Assembly (NCBI RefSeq): GCF_006539545.1
Contig: NZ_BJNF01000016.1
Span: 62,001-126,000 of the forward strand
Length of the DNA stretch: 64,000 nucleotides
Source: Nitrobacter winogradskyi
GTDB taxonomy: Bacteria > Pseudomonadota > Alphaproteobacteria > Rhizobiales > Xanthobacteraceae
Direction of reading: 5' to 3'
Shown: positions 28,128 through 36,942 of the stretch, piece after piece
Position numbering within the stretch: the first letter of the stretch is position 1
How the letters are laid out: each line of letters begins with the position of its first letter
Made by a program: the position numbers and the translations under genes
Notes under the pieces: generated by a model
Database searches by the model: none
What the model saw: only the letters and a program-made list of their open reading frames with translations
Told to the model about the DNA's origin: nothing

Positions 28128-28310
28128 GTGACCGATTATCGAGTCTACATCCTTAACGACAAAGGCCACATCCAGAGCGACACACTCATCGTGTGCGATG
28201 ATGACGCCCAGGCCATCGAAGCCGCAAAGAGATTGGTTGGCGTCCGTCATGTGGAAATGTGGGACGGGGAGCGTCTGGTCGGACGCTTCAAGACGACGCC
28301 TAACAGCTAG
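28128..28310 (+). CDS. Hypothetical small protein next to tRNA-Leu
   Basis: 60 aa from a GTG at 28128 preceded by GGAGACAGGACAG. The protein is soluble and mixed alpha/beta (VTDYRVYILNDKGHIQSDTL, VCDDDAQAIEAAKRL, MWDGERLVGRF). It resembles small conserved hypothetical proteins of rhizobia but has no known role. Its TAG stop lies in CTAGAG, the left end of the adjacent repeat. Confidence 0.75.
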   Translation: MTDYRVYILNDKGHIQSDTLIVCDDDAQAIEAAKRLVGVRHVEMWDGERLVGRFKTTPNS

Positions 28311-28411
28311 AGTATGTTTCAACTGCGTTGAATCAGACTCGTCGCTTATTTTTTTGTTAGAGCATGATCTTATCCGAAAACCCGGTTTCCACTTTTCGGG
28401 ATCATGCTCTA
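28307..28411. repeat. Palindromic repeat, AGAGCATGATC type
   Basis: A degenerate left part (CTAGAGTATGTTTC) is followed at 28358-28411 by a hairpin TAGAGCATGATC...GATCATGCTCTA with inner arms CCGAAAA/CTTTTCGG. The same outer arms occur at 36538 and 55732. Confidence 0.85.
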
Positions 28412-28458
28412 GTCGGCGGTCCCGATTCAGCCGGCGTCATTTTTTGGGATAAGTTCGC

Positions 28459-29730
28459 ATGACCCAGCATCAGCGCGATATCGTCACGCCGATCGATCCG
28501 GTGAAGCTGGATCGTCTGGCGGAAGTCGCGGTCAAGGTCGGCCTCCGGCTTGCGCCGGGACAGGACCTTCTGATCACTGCGCCCGCCGTGGCGCTGCCGC
28601 TGGTCCGGCGGATCGCCGAACATGCCTACCGGGCGGGGGCGGAACTGGTGACGCCGTTCTTCTCCGACGAAGACATCACGTTGTCGCGCTTCAGGTTCGG
28701 GCCGGACGAGAGTTTCGATCGCGCCGCCGGATGGCTCTATGAGGGCATGGCCAAGGCGTTCGCGGCCAACACCGCGCGGCTTGCCATCGTCGGCGACAAC
28801 CCGATGCTGCTGTCGGGTGAAGACGCAGCGAAAGTCGCCCGCGCCAACAAGGCGAATTCCGTGGCCTACCAGCCGGCGCTTGAAAAGATTGTCGGTTTCG
28901 ACGTCAACTGGAACATCGTCGCCTATCCGGGCGCGGCATGGGCCAGACTGATGTTTCCCGACGACAGCCCGGACGGCGCGGTGGCGAAGCTTGCGCAGGC
29001 GATTTTTTCCGCCTCGCGCGTCGACGACGATGATCCGGTCGCGAACTGGACCGCGCACAATGCGGCGTTGCGCCAGCGGACCGACTGGCTCAACGGTCAG
29101 CGCTTCCATGCCTTGCATTACGCCGGACCCGGCACCGACCTCACGGTGGGCCTGGCCGACGGCCATGAATGGGTGGGCGGTGCTTCCATGGCCAGGAATG
29201 GCATCATCTGCAATCCTAACATCCCGACCGAGGAGGTGTTCACGACGCCTCATGCCTTGCGGGTCGAGGGGCATGTCCGAAGCACCAAGCCGCTGTCGTA
29301 TCAGGGCACGCTGATCGAGGGGATCGCGGTGCGCTTCGAGCAGGGACGGATCGTCGAGGCCAAGGCGTCGCGCGGCGCCGACGTGCTCAACAAGGTGCTG
29401 GATACGGACGAGGGCGCGCGGCGGCTCGGAGAGGTGGCGCTGGTGCCGCATTCCTCGCCGATTTCGAAGAGCGGGCTGTTGTTCTACAACACGTTGTTCG
29501 ACGAAAACGCGGCGAGCCACATCGCGCTCGGTCAGTGTTATTCGAAGTGCTTCGTCGGCGGCGAGAAGCTGTCGCCGGAGCAGATCGCGGCGCAAGGCGG
29601 CAACAAGAGCTTCATTCACATCGACTGGATGATCGGGTCAGGCGAGACCGATATCGACGGCATCAGCGGCGACGGTCGTCGTGTTCCCGTTTTCCGCAAG
29701 GGCGAGTGGGCGCAAGCCGCCCGCGCCTGA
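28459..29730 (+). CDS. M29-family (thermophilic-type) metallo-aminopeptidase
   Basis: 423 aa, the size of AmpS/PepS/aminopeptidase T. Two-metal ligands can be picked out: Glu in NIPTEEVFTTP (about residue 256), Glu in LGEVALVPHSSPI near 322, His in ASHIALGQCYS near 350 and His/Asp in FIHIDWMIGS near 390. It removes N-terminal residues from peptides in the cytoplasm with broad specificity. Confidence 0.92.
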   Translation: MTQHQRDIVTPIDPVKLDRLAEVAVKVGLRLAPGQDLLITAPAVALPLVRRIAEHAYRAGAELVTPFFSDEDITLSRFRFGPDESFDRAAGWLYEGMAKAFAANTARLAIVGDNPMLLSGEDAAKVARANKANSVAYQPALEKIVGFDVNWNIVAYPGAAWARLMFPDDSPDGAVAKLAQAIFSASRVDDDDPVANWTAHNAALRQRTDWLNGQRFHALHYAGPGTDLTVGLADGHEWVGGASMARNGIICNPNIPTEEVFTTPHALRVEGHVRSTKPLSYQGTLIEGIAVRFEQGRIVEAKASRGADVLNKVLDTDEGARRLGEVALVPHSSPISKSGLLFYNTLFDENAASHIALGQCYSKCFVGGEKLSPEQIAAQGGNKSFIHIDWMIGSGETDIDGISGDGRRVPVFRKGEWAQAARA

Positions 29731-29816
29731 TCGTTCGATCGGCCTCAATGCGGTCACGAGCCGGTGCTTTTTCGCAGTTTAACGGGCGCTTGGTCCGGCT
29801 TCGTCAATGGGGAATA

Positions 29817-30206
29817 ATGTCGGACCTGACCGTGAATGACCGTCGTTTGCAGCTGCTCGCGGTCGTTTCTTTGCTGACCATGGGTGGCGGTCTCGGCGGT
29901 TGCGCCAATCTCGGCGACAGCGCTGTCTCGGGCGCGTTCGTCGATCCCGCGACGTATGATCTTTACGACTGTCCGCAACTCGATGCGCAGCGCAAATATC
30001 TGGCGGCCCGCACAGCGGAGTTGCAGAGGCTGATTGACAAGGCCCATACGGGCGTGGCGGGTGTCGCCGTTGCCGAAGTCGCGTATCGCAACGACTACAT
30101 CACCACGCGCGCCTCGGCCAAACTTGCCGATGAAACGTGGCGGAAAAACAGGTGTGACGAGGCTTCCGCGGCGCAGGAGAAGCCCGCAGGCGACCCCCGC
30201 AGGTGA
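29817..30206 (+). CDS. Putative lipoprotein
   Basis: 129 aa from the ATG at 29817 (GGGGAA upstream). A hydrophobic leader ends in a lipobox (LGGCAN), so lipid attachment at about Cys 31 is likely. The mature part has YDCPQLDAQRKYLAARTAELQRLIDKA, a helical pattern seen in small conserved envelope lipoproteins of this order whose function is unknown. The C-terminus is polar. Confidence 0.8.
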   Translation: MSDLTVNDRRLQLLAVVSLLTMGGGLGGCANLGDSAVSGAFVDPATYDLYDCPQLDAQRKYLAARTAELQRLIDKAHTGVAGVAVAEVAYRNDYITTRASAKLADETWRKNRCDEASAAQEKPAGDPRR

Positions 30207-30266
30207 CGCCTGCGTTGCACCGGGGCGTTCCGACAGGGCCGTTTATTGAGTTTGAGTCCGTCCGCT

Positions 30267-31469
30267 TCAGGGCCGCCAACTGTAGATCCAGTCCTGACGC
30301 GCCAGCATACGCTGCGGACCCATCGCCCTGATGGCGAGATCGCGCGCCGAGGCGGCGACGCCCCCGAGATGGTAGATTCGTCCATTCAGTTGCGCGGTGT
30401 CTTGCACCCGCGCCACGCGTGCGCGCCGCAGCCCGGCATAACGCGCGAGCGCGGACGCGGCGCTTTCGGCGTTTCCGTTCGCGGCTTCGCCGAGGCACTG
30501 CGCCAGAACCGCGGCGTCCTCGATCGCCATGCCCGCACCCTGCGCGGCGAACGGCAGCATCGCATGGGCGGCATCGCCGAGCAGCGCCGTGGTGTCGCGG
30601 TGCCACGCCGCCATCGGCGGCATCGTGAACAGCGCCCATTTGCGCCAGTGGTCGACCGCGTCGATCATCAAGCGCGCGGGCCGGGACCAGTGCGCTTGCG
30701 CGAACGCGTGTTGGATGTCCGCGGCATCTCCCGAAGCGTTCCGGCCGGGCTCAGTCCAGCCGCCAGAAACGACCGCGACCAGGTTGATCCGGTGTCCCCC
30801 CGACATCGGATAGGTCACGAGATGCGCGTCTGGACCCATCCAGAGCTGTATGCGCGGCGCGGTCATGTCACGCGGGAGCCGTGCGGTCTCGACGGTCCCG
30901 CGCCATGCGATTAGGCCGGAAAACAGCGCCGTGGCGTCCGGAAAAAGCCGCCTGCGCAAAGTGGACCACACGCCGTCCGCGCCGATCAGCGCCCATGCGG
31001 TATCCCGTGAGCCTGTCGTGCCGCCGCACACCTCGGCATTCCCGCCGGTGGCATACGCGGCCGCGTCTTCGACGTTGGCTCCGAGACGCAGTTCGATGCC
31101 GGGATGATCGTGAACCTGCTCCAGCAGCGCCGCCTGCAGGTCGGCGCGATGCATCACCCAGTAGGGCGCACCGGCGCGCGAGGCGGCTGCCTCGCCAAGC
31201 GGGAGGCGGCAGATCTCGCCGCCGCGCCTTACGCTCATGATGCTGACGGCTTCCGGAACGACTGCGCGGGCGGACAGCCGCTCATGCAGGCCGAGCTCGA
31301 TCAGGATACGCGTTGCATTTGGCGAAAGTTGCAGCCCCGCGCCCGCCTCTTCGAGGCGTTCGGCCGTTTCGATGATGAGAACGCGAAACCCTCTCGCCGC
31401 CAGCGCCAGCGCGGCCGTCAAGCCTCCGATTCCGGCGCCGGCGATGACGACTGTGCGTAACGTGCGCAC
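30267..31469 (-). CDS. FAD-dependent aromatic monooxygenase (salicylate hydroxylase-like)
   Basis: 400 aa group A flavoprotein hydroxylase. It has the N-terminal dinucleotide fold VVIAGAGIGGLTAALALAARGF, a central WALIGADGVWSTLRRRL (DG motif near residue 160) and the GDAAHAMLPFAAQGAGMAIEDA second FAD motif near 290. Such enzymes hydroxylate an aromatic ring with NAD(P)H and oxygen; the substrate is not predictable and no ring-cleavage genes are adjacent. The following zinc-finger gene is 18 bases upstream on the same strand, so the two may be co-transcribed. Confidence 0.88.
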   Translation of the reverse strand: MRTLRTVVIAGAGIGGLTAALALAARGFRVLIIETAERLEEAGAGLQLSPNATRILIELGLHERLSARAVVPEAVSIMSVRRGGEICRLPLGEAAASRAGAPYWVMHRADLQAALLEQVHDHPGIELRLGANVEDAAAYATGGNAEVCGGTTGSRDTAWALIGADGVWSTLRRRLFPDATALFSGLIAWRGTVETARLPRDMTAPRIQLWMGPDAHLVTYPMSGGHRINLVAVVSGGWTEPGRNASGDAADIQHAFAQAHWSRPARLMIDAVDHWRKWALFTMPPMAAWHRDTTALLGDAAHAMLPFAAQGAGMAIEDAAVLAQCLGEAANGNAESAASALARYAGLRRARVARVQDTAQLNGRIYHLGGVAASARDLAIRAMGPQRMLARQDWIYSWRP

Positions 31470-31477
31470 AGGCTAGA

Positions 31478-31723
31478 TCAGGCGGCCTTGTCCCTCACCA
31501 CGCATTCGGGAGGACGGGACTGTCCGGGACCGAGGTCGGCCGCGAAACGATACAGCGTCGAGCAATAGGGGCAGATGATTTCGCCGTCGTCGCCGAGATC
31601 GAGAAAGACGTGCGGATGATCGAAGGGTGGATTGGCTCCGACACACATGAATTCCCGCGAGCCGATTTCAATGACGGCAACGCCGGTATCGTTATGGAAG
31701 TGGGGAACGACGTGATCGGACAT
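31478..31723 (-). CDS. CHCC zinc-finger protein
   Basis: 81 aa from the ATG at 31723. The residues match the zf-CHCC family: an early Cys in EFMCVGANPPFDHPHVFLDLG with its His, and CPYCSTLYRF as the CxxC pair. In mitochondria and some bacteria this domain is a small complex I subunit (NDUFS6-type), but stand-alone bacterial members are also common. It precedes the monooxygenase gene. Confidence 0.85.
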   Translation of the reverse strand: MSDHVVPHFHNDTGVAVIEIGSREFMCVGANPPFDHPHVFLDLGDDGEIICPYCSTLYRFAADLGPGQSRPPECVVRDKAA

Positions 31724-31810
31724 GCTTTCAACCTCAAGTCGTTGCGAGACATTGATACACCGATACGCAACGACATCGCGCGGCACCATACTGGCCGGCG
31801 CTTCGAATTC

Positions 31811-32041
31811 CTAGCGCGTATTCCGCAAAAGTGGATACCGGTTCTGCGATCAGATACGCGTCAGATCAAAAAGCTGGAGCCCTTCACCGCTTTCGTGAAG
31901 TGGTGAAAGGCTCCAGAGCAATCCTGATTCTGACTGAATTTGAAGTGAGGCTCTAGATTGTTGTTTTCACAGGCTTTTCACGCGAGCCGGTTTCTCGTCC
32001 ACAGGGTCACTCCCGCGGACATGCTTCGCTCGAAATGCTAT
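31811..32041. repeat. Composite of two degenerate palindromic repeats
   Basis: The left unit begins TAGCGCGTATTCCGCAAAAGTGGATACCGGTTCTGCG and contains an inverted repeat CTGGAGCC...GGCTCCAG (about 31874-31916). The right unit has GAGGCTCTAGATTGTTGTTTTCACAGGCTTTTCACGCGAGCCGG and ends GACATGCTTCGCTCGAAATGCTAT, as in the other copies. It fills most of the gap between 31724 and 32207; nothing else was seen there. Confidence 0.8.
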
Positions 32042-32207
32042 CGCTCCCCGGAACCCGATCTGGAAAATCCGCCGGTTCGTTAGCCATGCAGTTCGACATA
32101 ACCCTTTCGTTTGAGGGAGCCCCTTTTTTGGTGGGACAAGCTGTGCTTGAAAAACGGCTCACCACCCTGGGCGTGCAACGAAGGGCTCGCCGCGATCGGG
32201 ATTTTCA

Positions 32208-33320
32208 ATGAGCAAGCGGCGAATTGGCAGCGCGATGGCGGCAGCGGCAATCTGCGCGGCGGCGTTCGCCGTGCTGTTGCCACGCGCCACGGATGCCGGC
32301 GCCGTTCTGGTTGCCCAGGATGACCCCGTGCGGCTCGCCGATCTTCAGCTTGAATCCGTTCTTCGAAACGATCCTGCGCTGATCGGGCGCAACATCGAGG
32401 CGGCGCTGGCGTCGCAGGATCCGGACCTTGCGGGTAGTTTCGTCGATCTTGCGGAAGCCAGGGGCATATCGATCCCCGGCGATTTGACTCAACGCGTCAC
32501 CGAGGCCGCCGAAGAAGAGAATTCCACCAAGGACGTCGCAAGGAGATTCTTCTCCGGGCTGGTCACGGGCAATGCCGTCGATGGAGCCAGTCTCTCGGGC
32601 ACGCTCGCCGGCGATCTTTGCGTATTCGGTGATGTCCGGGACATCGTGCGGGAGGGAAGCCATCTGGCGAAGGGCGAGGATACCGACCGGCTGTTGCTGG
32701 GGCTCGCTGTCGCAGGCGTCGCCGTGACCGGCGCCACCTTCGTGACCGTTGGCGGCGCTGCGCCGGCCCGGGTCGGGCTTACCCTGGTCAAGGATGCCCG
32801 CAAGGCCGGGCGTCTCGGTGAGGGCCTGAGCCGGTGGGCAGGTCGTTCGGCGCGCGAGATGGTCGATATGCGGCAACTGAAAAAGGCCTTAGCGGCGGGA
32901 TCGCTGGCGCAACCGCGTCAGACGGCGGTCGCCATCAAGGCCGCGGTTCGCGCCGAGAAAGCCGGCGGACTGGTGCGCCTCGCTAAGGATGTCGGCCGCA
33001 TCAGCGAGAAGACAGGGACGCGCGGTGCACTCGACATCCTGCGGATCGCTCAGGGCCCGAAAGATGTGGCGCGCGCCGCTCGCCTTGCAAAAGCCAAAGG
33101 CGGACAGACCCGCGCGATCATCAAGATCCTGGGGCGAGGGGCGCTGCTGCTCACTGCCGGTGCGTTTAATCTCACGATGTGGGTGTTCAGCGCCGCGCTG
33201 GCGCTGCTCGGTTTCCTGTCATCGATCAAGACCGCGACCGAGCGCCTGACGCGCTCATCGCTGCAACGTTCAAAGGCCAGGCGTTTGCGGCGGCTATCCG
33301 CTGCGCCGTCGCCGGCGTAA
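32208..33320 (+). CDS. Hypothetical exported or membrane protein, 370 aa
   Basis: N-terminal signal-like segment (about residues 9-30), then a soluble Asp/Leu-rich part, a hydrophobic stretch VAGVAVTGATFVTVGGAAP near 170, and a C-terminal membrane segment LLLTAGAFNLTMWVFSAALALLGFLSS near 315-340 followed by a very basic tail (SSLQRSKARRLRRL). I do not recognise the family. Alanine-rich helices with Lys/Arg spacing suggest a helical bundle on the inner membrane. It is followed by a hydrolase gene starting 57 bases downstream. Confidence 0.75.
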   Translation: MSKRRIGSAMAAAAICAAAFAVLLPRATDAGAVLVAQDDPVRLADLQLESVLRNDPALIGRNIEAALASQDPDLAGSFVDLAEARGISIPGDLTQRVTEAAEEENSTKDVARRFFSGLVTGNAVDGASLSGTLAGDLCVFGDVRDIVREGSHLAKGEDTDRLLLGLAVAGVAVTGATFVTVGGAAPARVGLTLVKDARKAGRLGEGLSRWAGRSAREMVDMRQLKKALAAGSLAQPRQTAVAIKAAVRAEKAGGLVRLAKDVGRISEKTGTRGALDILRIAQGPKDVARAARLAKAKGGQTRAIIKILGRGALLLTAGAFNLTMWVFSAALALLGFLSSIKTATERLTRSSLQRSKARRLRRLSAAPSPA

Positions 33321-33376
33321 TCGTCTTACCGATCGTTGCTGGCCATCCCGTCTCCATTCAAAGCACGGAAGCGCTG

Positions 33377-34129
33377 ATGCCGAGCTTTCATCACGGCGAA
33401 GTTGAAATCTCCTACCTCGACGAGGGCGAGGGCGATCCCGTCGTTCTCGTGCACGGCTTCGCGTCGAGCAAGAATGTGAACTGGGTGTATCCGACCTGGG
33501 TGTCGGAATTGCGCAAGAGCGGATTCCGGGTCATCGCCCTCGACAATCGCGGCCATGGCGATTCCACCAAGCTCTACGATCCCGAAGATTATCACATCGG
33601 CACGATGGCGAGCGACGTCACGGCGCTGATGGATCACCTTGGCGTCGCGCGCGCCGATATCATGGGGTATTCGCTTGGCGCCAGGATGACGGGAATCCTC
33701 GCGGATACAAGACCCGAGCGGGTACGTTCCGGAATCTTCGGCGGTCTTGGCGTCGGCCTGATCGAGGGCGGCGGTCCCGGCGAAAGCGTGGCGAGGGCGC
33801 TGGAGGCAGCCTCGCTCGACGACGTTACCGATCCCTTCGGCCGCACGTTCCGCGCGTTCGCCGATCAGACCCGATCAGACCGCCGTGCGCTGGCGGCCTG
33901 CCTGCGCGGATCGCGGCGGCTGATGACGGAAGCGGAAGCCGCGAGCATCAGCGTGCCGACGCTGATCGCGGTCGGCAGCAAAGACGAAATCGCAGGCTCC
34001 GCGCAGGCGTTGGCGAGGATCATTCCCGGAGCGGAAGTGCTGGATATTCCAAACCGCGACCACATGCGGGCGGTAGGCGACAAGGTCTATAAGGATGGCG
34101 TGCTGAAGTTTTTGTCGCGCCGGCCGTAA
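33377..34129 (+). CDS. Alpha/beta hydrolase
   Basis: 250 aa from the ATG at 33377. Motifs are VVLVHGFASSKN (oxyanion loop), LDNRGHGDSTKLYDP, the nucleophile elbow GYSLGARM near residue 96, LIAVGSKDEIAG (acid) and NRDHMRAVGD (catalytic His). The Arg after GYSLGA is like that of several esterases and hydrolases; the substrate is unknown. Its 3' end overlaps the convergent membrane gene by 43 bases. Confidence 0.87.
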   Translation: MPSFHHGEVEISYLDEGEGDPVVLVHGFASSKNVNWVYPTWVSELRKSGFRVIALDNRGHGDSTKLYDPEDYHIGTMASDVTALMDHLGVARADIMGYSLGARMTGILADTRPERVRSGIFGGLGVGLIEGGGPGESVARALEAASLDDVTDPFGRTFRAFADQTRSDRRALAACLRGSRRLMTEAEAASISVPTLIAVGSKDEIAGSAQALARIIPGAEVLDIPNRDHMRAVGDKVYKDGVLKFLSRRP

Positions 34130-35451
34130 AGCGGACCATAGCGGTTGGCGAGAGATCTCGCCGCCGCGATCAGCACGACGAAGGTCGCAACCCACACCAT
34201 GCGCGCGCCGTAGCGGTCGTGGGGGCCCGATAAAACGCCGCAGATGAAGGCATTGCCGAGCAGCGCGACGGTAACCGTGGCGGCTAGAAGATCGACGTCG
34301 TCAAGCCGCCTGCGCCACAGCGCGGCGAGGGCGATCGCGGCAAGCAACAGCATCGAGGCAAGCGCGACAGGGACGTGGATCCAGTTGATAGCCGTGAATT
34401 TCATATTCCAGTGCTGCTGCCGCGCGGCGCGCATGACCTTCACTTGCTCCGGCAGATAGCGCTCGATGATGCCGTAGGTGTGCGGTATCCATCCGGTATT
34501 GCCTTCGCCGGTGTCGACGCTCACCAGTTGCTCTGCCGTTGCTTCGACCGCGGCTTCGGCCTGCCAGAGCGGGTAGGCCACCAGCGCGTGCGTGGCGATG
34601 AACTCCATCTCCCCGTTCAGGCCCTCGAAGCGGCCGAGCTTGTCGAAGATGCTGTCATTACCCCAAAGGAAGTCATCCGCCGTTGCCGGCAGTTGATCGC
34701 GATAGGGGCACAGCTTCAGCTTGATTTTGTCGCAATGGTCGTTGAGATAGCGCGCCACGATGCCGTCCTGCATCATGCGCCCGAACGATACGGCCGCGCC
34801 GCCGGGCGTCCAGGTAAGCTGACCCGTCAACATGAAGTTGGCGGCCAGCAGCATGGCCGCGCCGGTCACGATCGTCAGGGAACCCTGAACCAGACCTCCG
34901 ACCTGAAGCCTGGGGCCGAGCAATGGCTTGACAATCCAGCCCGCGCAGCACAGGCCCAACAGAACACCGAATGTCGCCGTGTGGCTTGCCGCCGCGAAGG
35001 ACGTAAACAGAAACAGCGAGATCTTCTCGGCGATCGAGAGCTTGCCGTTATGCACAACGAGGATATAGAGCGCGAGCACCGCCAGCCCCGCGAAAATGTC
35101 GGTCAGCAGCATGCTGGCGAGCCAGGGTAGCGCCGTGGCCGTGATCAGGATCAGGGCGATCGTGAGGAGTCGCAATGGCTGCGCCATGTTGAGCACGCGC
35201 AGGGTCAAATGCAGGATCCACAGCGTCAGCAGCGCCTGGCATGCCAGGTTGATCCAGAAGTAGGAACCCTGGCCCAGATGAAGGTAGATGCCATACGCGT
35301 TCGAGCGGCTGATCTCGAGATGGCTCTCGTACCATCGCGCCAGATAGCCGCCGGTATCATGTTGAAGCAGCGGATAGCCGTTCCAGATCGCGGGGGCGAG
35401 CAGAAGAATGGGAATGATGGCAGCCGCGATCCAGGCCCAAGGTGCTTCCAT
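34087..35451 (-). CDS. Polytopic membrane protein, glycosyltransferase-like
   Basis: 454 aa from the ATG at 35451, with about ten hydrophobic segments. The first loop HDTGGYLARWYESHLEISRSN after WNGYPLLQHDTGG resembles the acidic luminal loop of GT-C sugar transferases, but I cannot place the family firmly. A long loop between about residues 225 and 330 is soluble. The C-terminus ends in a basic tail. It overlaps the convergent hydrolase gene at 34087-34129. Confidence 0.75.
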   Translation of the reverse strand: MEAPWAWIAAAIIPILLLAPAIWNGYPLLQHDTGGYLARWYESHLEISRSNAYGIYLHLGQGSYFWINLACQALLTLWILHLTLRVLNMAQPLRLLTIALILITATALPWLASMLLTDIFAGLAVLALYILVVHNGKLSIAEKISLFLFTSFAAASHTATFGVLLGLCCAGWIVKPLLGPRLQVGGLVQGSLTIVTGAAMLLAANFMLTGQLTWTPGGAAVSFGRMMQDGIVARYLNDHCDKIKLKLCPYRDQLPATADDFLWGNDSIFDKLGRFEGLNGEMEFIATHALVAYPLWQAEAAVEATAEQLVSVDTGEGNTGWIPHTYGIIERYLPEQVKVMRAARQQHWNMKFTAINWIHVPVALASMLLLAAIALAALWRRRLDDVDLLAATVTVALLGNAFICGVLSGPHDRYGARMVWVATFVVLIAAARSLANRYGPLYGRRDKNFSTPSL

Positions 35452-35689
35452 GGAGCGCCTGTGTAGGACTCGGGTGGAAATGCGTTTTCCTCCGGTTGCG
35501 CGGCGCGCCGTTACGCCTATTGAGTGTCCGGCGTAAATGCATAATTTGCTTGGGGTAAATCGACCCGCTGGGGACACCCCTCAAGGGTTCGGATCCTAAG
35601 CAGGCCGAATGAATATTCGCTGAACGGCAAGGACAACGACCTCGCGCCATGTTAAACTGCGAGGCAGAGTTCAAGGTTTCGAGACGACC

Positions 35690-36520
35690 ATGGCGATCCA
35701 GCACGTCAATCCGCAGAACCCCAAATTCGCTGCGCTCGATCCGATATGGGATCGCGTCCGCAGCGAGGCCGAAGACATCGTTCGCCGCGAGCCTGAGCTG
35801 GCGGCCTTCATCTATTCGGCCGTTCTTCACCATGATCGGCTTGAGGCTGCGGTGGTGCATCGTGTCGCGGAGCGGCTCGACCATTCGGCCCTGTCAGGCG
35901 ACCTGATCCGCCAGACCTTCGATGAGGCGCTTCGCGACGATCCCGACATCGGCAACGCGTTTCGCGCCGATCTGGTGGCGGTGTATGACCGGGACCCGGC
36001 AACGGCGCGGTTCATCGATCCGCTGCTCTATTTCAAGGGTTTCCAGGCCATTCAGACCCACCGCCTTGCGTACTGGCTCTTCCAGAAAGGCCGCAAGGAT
36101 TTTGCCTATTACCTACAAAGCCGTTCCTCGTCGGTGTTTCAGGTGGATATCAATCCGGCAGCCAGGATCGGCCGCGGCATTTTTCTCGATCATGCCACCG
36201 GGTTTGTGGTTGGCGAAACCGCCGTTATTGAAGATGACGTGTCGATCCTGCATGGCGTGACGCTCGGCGGCACCGGCAAGGAGAACGAGGACCGCCATCC
36301 GAAGATCCGTCACGGCGTCATGATCGGCGCGGGCGCGAAAATCCTCGGCAATATCGAGGTCGGACATTGCGCGCGCATCGCGGCCGGATCGGTCGTCGTG
36401 AAACCAGTGCCGCACAATGTCACCGTCGCCGGCGTTCCAGCCAGGACGATCGGTCCGGCCGGCTGCTCGGAGCCCTCGCGCACCATGAATCAGATGCTGA
36501 ACGCGACACTCGAAACATAA
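35690..36520 (+). CDS. cysE: Serine O-acetyltransferase
   Basis: 276 aa. The N-terminal helical domain (DPIWDRVRSEAEDIVRREPELAAFI) and the C-terminal left-handed beta-helix of hexapeptide repeats (IGRGIFLDHATGFVVGETAVIEDDVSILHGVTLGGTGKE) are characteristic. It makes O-acetylserine from serine and acetyl-CoA, the first step in cysteine synthesis. The Asp-His region (LDHATG) holds the catalytic residues. No cysK is adjacent. Confidence 0.96.
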   Translation: MAIQHVNPQNPKFAALDPIWDRVRSEAEDIVRREPELAAFIYSAVLHHDRLEAAVVHRVAERLDHSALSGDLIRQTFDEALRDDPDIGNAFRADLVAVYDRDPATARFIDPLLYFKGFQAIQTHRLAYWLFQKGRKDFAYYLQSRSSSVFQVDINPAARIGRGIFLDHATGFVVGETAVIEDDVSILHGVTLGGTGKENEDRHPKIRHGVMIGAGAKILGNIEVGHCARIAAGSVVVKPVPHNVTVAGVPARTIGPAGCSEPSRTMNQMLNATLET

Positions 36521-36537
36521 GCTTGCCAAGGTTCTCT

Positions 36538-36688
36538 AGAGCATGATCCCGAAAAGTGGTTTCCACTTTTCGGGATCATGCTCTGGAGCGGCGGCCGGTC
36601 AAATGGAATCAGCTCCGCCGCTCCAGTTAATTGATTGAGCATCGGATTTATCCCGAAACCGGTTCCCACTTTCGGGTCCGATGCTCTA
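36538..36688. repeat. Three consecutive palindromic hairpins
   Basis: Hairpin one: perfect 22-base arms (36538-36559 and 36563-36584) with a three-T loop, outer sequence AGAGCATGATCCCG. Hairpin two: CTGGAGCGGCGG (36583-36594) with CCGCCGCTCCAG (36615-36626). Hairpin three: GAGCATCGGA...TCCGATGCTC (36637-36686) with inner CCCGAAA/TTTCGGG. Together they fill the space between cysE and the next gene. Confidence 0.92.
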
Positions 36689-36723
36689 GAAGCCCTGCGA
36701 ACCCTCAACATCTGGAGATTGCC

Positions 36724-36942
36724 GTGAACGTTCAGGAAGTCAGGAAACTCGACGCCTACCTCAAGCGCGTGTTCGGCAACGCCAAGATTCGTGTGGTGCC
36801 ACGTCCGAAGAAGGACGACTCGGCTGAGGTCTATATCGGCGAGGAGTTCATTGGCGTGCTGTTCGTCGATGACGAGGATGACGACCGCTCGTTTCAGTTT
36901 CAGATGGCCATCCTTGAGGAGGATCTGGCCGACGTTGGTTAA
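36724..36942 (+). CDS. DUF3126-family protein
   Basis: 72 aa with a GTG start at 36724 (GGAG upstream). EVRKLDAYLKRVFGNAKIRVVPRPKK and EVYIGEEFIGVLFVDDEDDDRSFQFQMAILEEDL match the small alphaproteobacterial DUF3126 family. Function is unknown; the acidic loop VDDEDDD is striking. Its last four bases overlap the convergent gene at 36939. Confidence 0.88.
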   Translation: MNVQEVRKLDAYLKRVFGNAKIRVVPRPKKDDSAEVYIGEEFIGVLFVDDEDDDRSFQFQMAILEEDLADVG

